From assembly GCA_024235715.1 (NCBI GenBank), contig JACKLW010000005.1, forward strand, positions 186,001 to 250,000: 64,000 nucleotides of DNA. Direction: 5' to 3'. Under the pieces are notes generated by a model, which ran no database searches, was not told the DNA's origin, and saw only the letters and a program-made list of their open reading frames with translations. This document shows, one piece after another, positions 62,592 through 64,000 of this stretch (position 1 is the first letter of the stretch; each line of letters opens with the position of its first letter). The position numbers and the translations under genes are program-made. The stretch is from Accumulibacter sp. (lineage in GTDB: Bacteria > Pseudomonadota > Gammaproteobacteria > Burkholderiales > Rhodocyclaceae).

Positions 62592-63799
62592 CCGGCTTCA
62601 TCATCTTCGCGGCGCTGCTCGTCGTCGTCGTCATTGCCATTCTCCTGCCCCCCCTGCTGCGCGCGCCCGCGCCATCCGGCGCTGCCGACCGTCGCGAAGC
62701 AAATCTGGCCATCTTCCGTGACCAGCAAGGCGAACTCGAACGCGAGCGTAACGATGGTTCGCTCGCCGAAGCCGACTTCGAGCAGGCGCAGGCCGAGCTG
62801 CAACGCCGGCTGCTTGACGAAGTCGCGCAGCCGGCCAGCGTAAAGAGCAGAGTCAGCGGTGGTCGCAAGACCGCGCTGGCCCTGCTCGTCATTCTGCCGC
62901 TGGCGGCTGCCGCCGGCTATGCGGTGCTCGGAAATCGCCAGGCACTCGACCCGCTGCAACGGCAGGCGCGGGTCACGCCGCAACAGATCGAGGGAATGGT
63001 CGCCCGCCTGGTCGAAAAGCTCAGGGACAATCCGGACGACGGCCAGGGCTGGCTGATGCTGGCGCGTTCCTACAAGGTCCTGGAACGTTTTCCACAGGCT
63101 GCCGACGCCTACAGTCGCGCCGGCGCGCTGGTCAGCCAGGACGCCGCGCTGCTCGCCGACTATGCCGAGGTTCTCAGCCGCAGCAGCGGCGGCGACCTGC
63201 AGGGCAAACCGGGCGAGTTGATCGCCCAGGCCCTGAAGATCAACCCCGATGAACCGCAGGCACTGCTACTGGCTGGCGCTGCAGCCAGCGAGCGGCGGCA
63301 GTTTGCGGCCGCGGCCGACTACTGGGCGCGCCTGCTGGCACAGCTCGAACCCGGTTCCGAAGAAGCCAGGACAGTCGCGGCAGCGGTCGACAGGGCTCGC
63401 GAGTTCGCCGCCCAGCCCGTTGGCGAAGCGGCCGGCAAATCCACACCGGCGGCGCGCGCCGCAGTCAGTGGCGAAGTGACACTGAGCGGAGAACTCGCGG
63501 GACAGGCCGGCCCGGACGACGTGCTGTTCGTCTTTGCACGCGCTGAAGAAGGCCCGCGCATGCCACTCGCTGCGACTCGAGCCAGGGTTGCTGACCTGCC
63601 GCTGCGCTTTCGTTTCGACGACTCGATGGCGCTCGCCGGCGGCAGGAAGATTTCCGAATTCAAGACCGTCAGCATCGAAGCACGGGTGGCCAAGGCGGGC
63701 AAGGCGCAGACCTCGAGCGGCGACCTCTACGGCACGCTCAGCGGCGTCAAACCCGGTAGCCAGGGTCTGAGCCTGCTGATTGACCGGGTGCAACCCTGA
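62588..63799 (+). CDS. ccmI: Cytochrome c maturation TPR protein CcmI
   Basis: Apocytochrome chaperone of 403 residues with membrane helices near residues 3-22 and 94-112. TPR units follow (GQGWLMLARSYKVLERFPQAADAYSRAGAL, PDEPQALLLAGAAASERRQFAAAADYWARLL). The C-terminal periplasmic domain carries SGEVTLSGEL...DDVLFVFARAEEGPRMPLA. Last gene of the ccm operon. Confidence 0.94.
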   Translation: MTGFIIFAALLVVVVIAILLPPLLRAPAPSGAADRREANLAIFRDQQGELERERNDGSLAEADFEQAQAELQRRLLDEVAQPASVKSRVSGGRKTALALLVILPLAAAAGYAVLGNRQALDPLQRQARVTPQQIEGMVARLVEKLRDNPDDGQGWLMLARSYKVLERFPQAADAYSRAGALVSQDAALLADYAEVLSRSSGGDLQGKPGELIAQALKINPDEPQALLLAGAAASERRQFAAAADYWARLLAQLEPGSEEARTVAAAVDRAREFAAQPVGEAAGKSTPAARAAVSGEVTLSGELAGQAGPDDVLFVFARAEEGPRMPLAATRARVADLPLRFRFDDSMALAGGRKISEFKTVSIEARVAKAGKAQTSSGDLYGTLSGVKPGSQGLSLLIDRVQP

Positions 63800-64000
63800 T
63801 CTTGGGTGTCGATGACGTGCGGATGACCTGCCGTTCGCCCTGCGGGCCTCGGCCAATCTGCCAAGGCGGGCACGTCAGTCCCGCAGGCTACGATATTTTG
63901 AATGACTGTCCAGCTCGGCTTCGAACAGCTACAGCGGCGGGCCGTCGGTGGTGAACGCCTGGTCAACGGGGCAAAATGACCATCGTGTGGCGCAGCACCG
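63800..64000. other. Window end, no gene recognised
   Basis: About 200 bp after ccmI. Only very short open frames are present and none has a credible ribosome site or family likeness. No terminator hairpin with a T-run was found for the ccm operon here. Confidence 0.5.

Overview
The window is GC-rich, densely coded DNA with few gaps. It looks like a betaproteobacterial chromosome, most likely Rhodocyclales in the neighbourhood of 'Candidatus Accumulibacter'. This is inference from gene content: NasA with a YbiB-like neighbour, an SHP/DHC cytochrome pair, a PEP-CTERM protein with an exosortase-associated acyltransferase, a Ralstonia-like hox/hyp gene order and a complete ccm operon. No rRNA, tRNA, CRISPR array, prophage or insertion sequence was seen.

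Layout. 1-3875: the nearly complete thrS, a solute-binding protein and a lipoprotein, all on the minus strand. 4073-8304: nasA behind a consensus sigma-54 promoter, then a YbiB-type protein and a Nudix hydrolase. 8339-15762: a DUF2501 protein, a minus-strand PepSY/response-regulator/histidine-kinase operon, a glycosyltransferase, and a plus-strand SHP / diheme cytochrome / NOX-type reductase set. Identical 22-bp sequences carrying a 6-5-6 response-regulator-like box flank the glycosyltransferase. 15935-21760: a second consensus sigma-54 promoter, nirB-nirD-narK, an intrinsic terminator, and a fused PP2C phosphatase/Ser-Thr kinase. With nasA this forms a nitrate assimilation system. 21999-24370: a dicarboxylate/amino-acid symporter and a PEP-CTERM protein with its own terminator and a sigma-54-like promoter. 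25162-33139: a QseBC/PmrAB-like pair with a PmrA-type box just before a DegQ protease, then a TPR protein, a CheB-like protein with a degenerate receiver, a gamma-glutamyltransferase and a zinc alcohol dehydrogenase.

33127-37245: an envelope cluster with a DUF1302 protein, an ABC ATPase without a permease, a LolA-like protein, the exosortase-associated acyltransferase and a possible coupled small ORF. 37330-41744: an HDOD histidine kinase and a receiver-PAS-GGDEF-EAL protein, each interrupted by one single-base frameshift. 41791-43540: a Blc-type lipocalin diverging from an outer-membrane protein.

43628-56559 (minus): one tightly packed operon, hoxV-hypA-hypB-hypF-hypC-hypD-hypE-hypX-hoxA-hoxB-hoxC. 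It matches the distal part of the Ralstonia eutropha membrane-bound hydrogenase locus, but the structural hydrogenase genes that should precede hoxV and the kinase gene hoxJ that should follow hoxC are absent here. 56699-63799 (plus): ccmABCDEFGHI for cytochrome c maturation, preceded by an FNR-type site placed at -41.5 from a predictable start. The ccm products are needed for the c-type cytochromes at 13-14 kb.

The main points for a second look are the truncated hox/hyp operon, the paired operators around the glycosyltransferase, the NOX-SHP electron chain, the double frameshift in one signalling pair, and the phosphorylation-dead CheB receiver.
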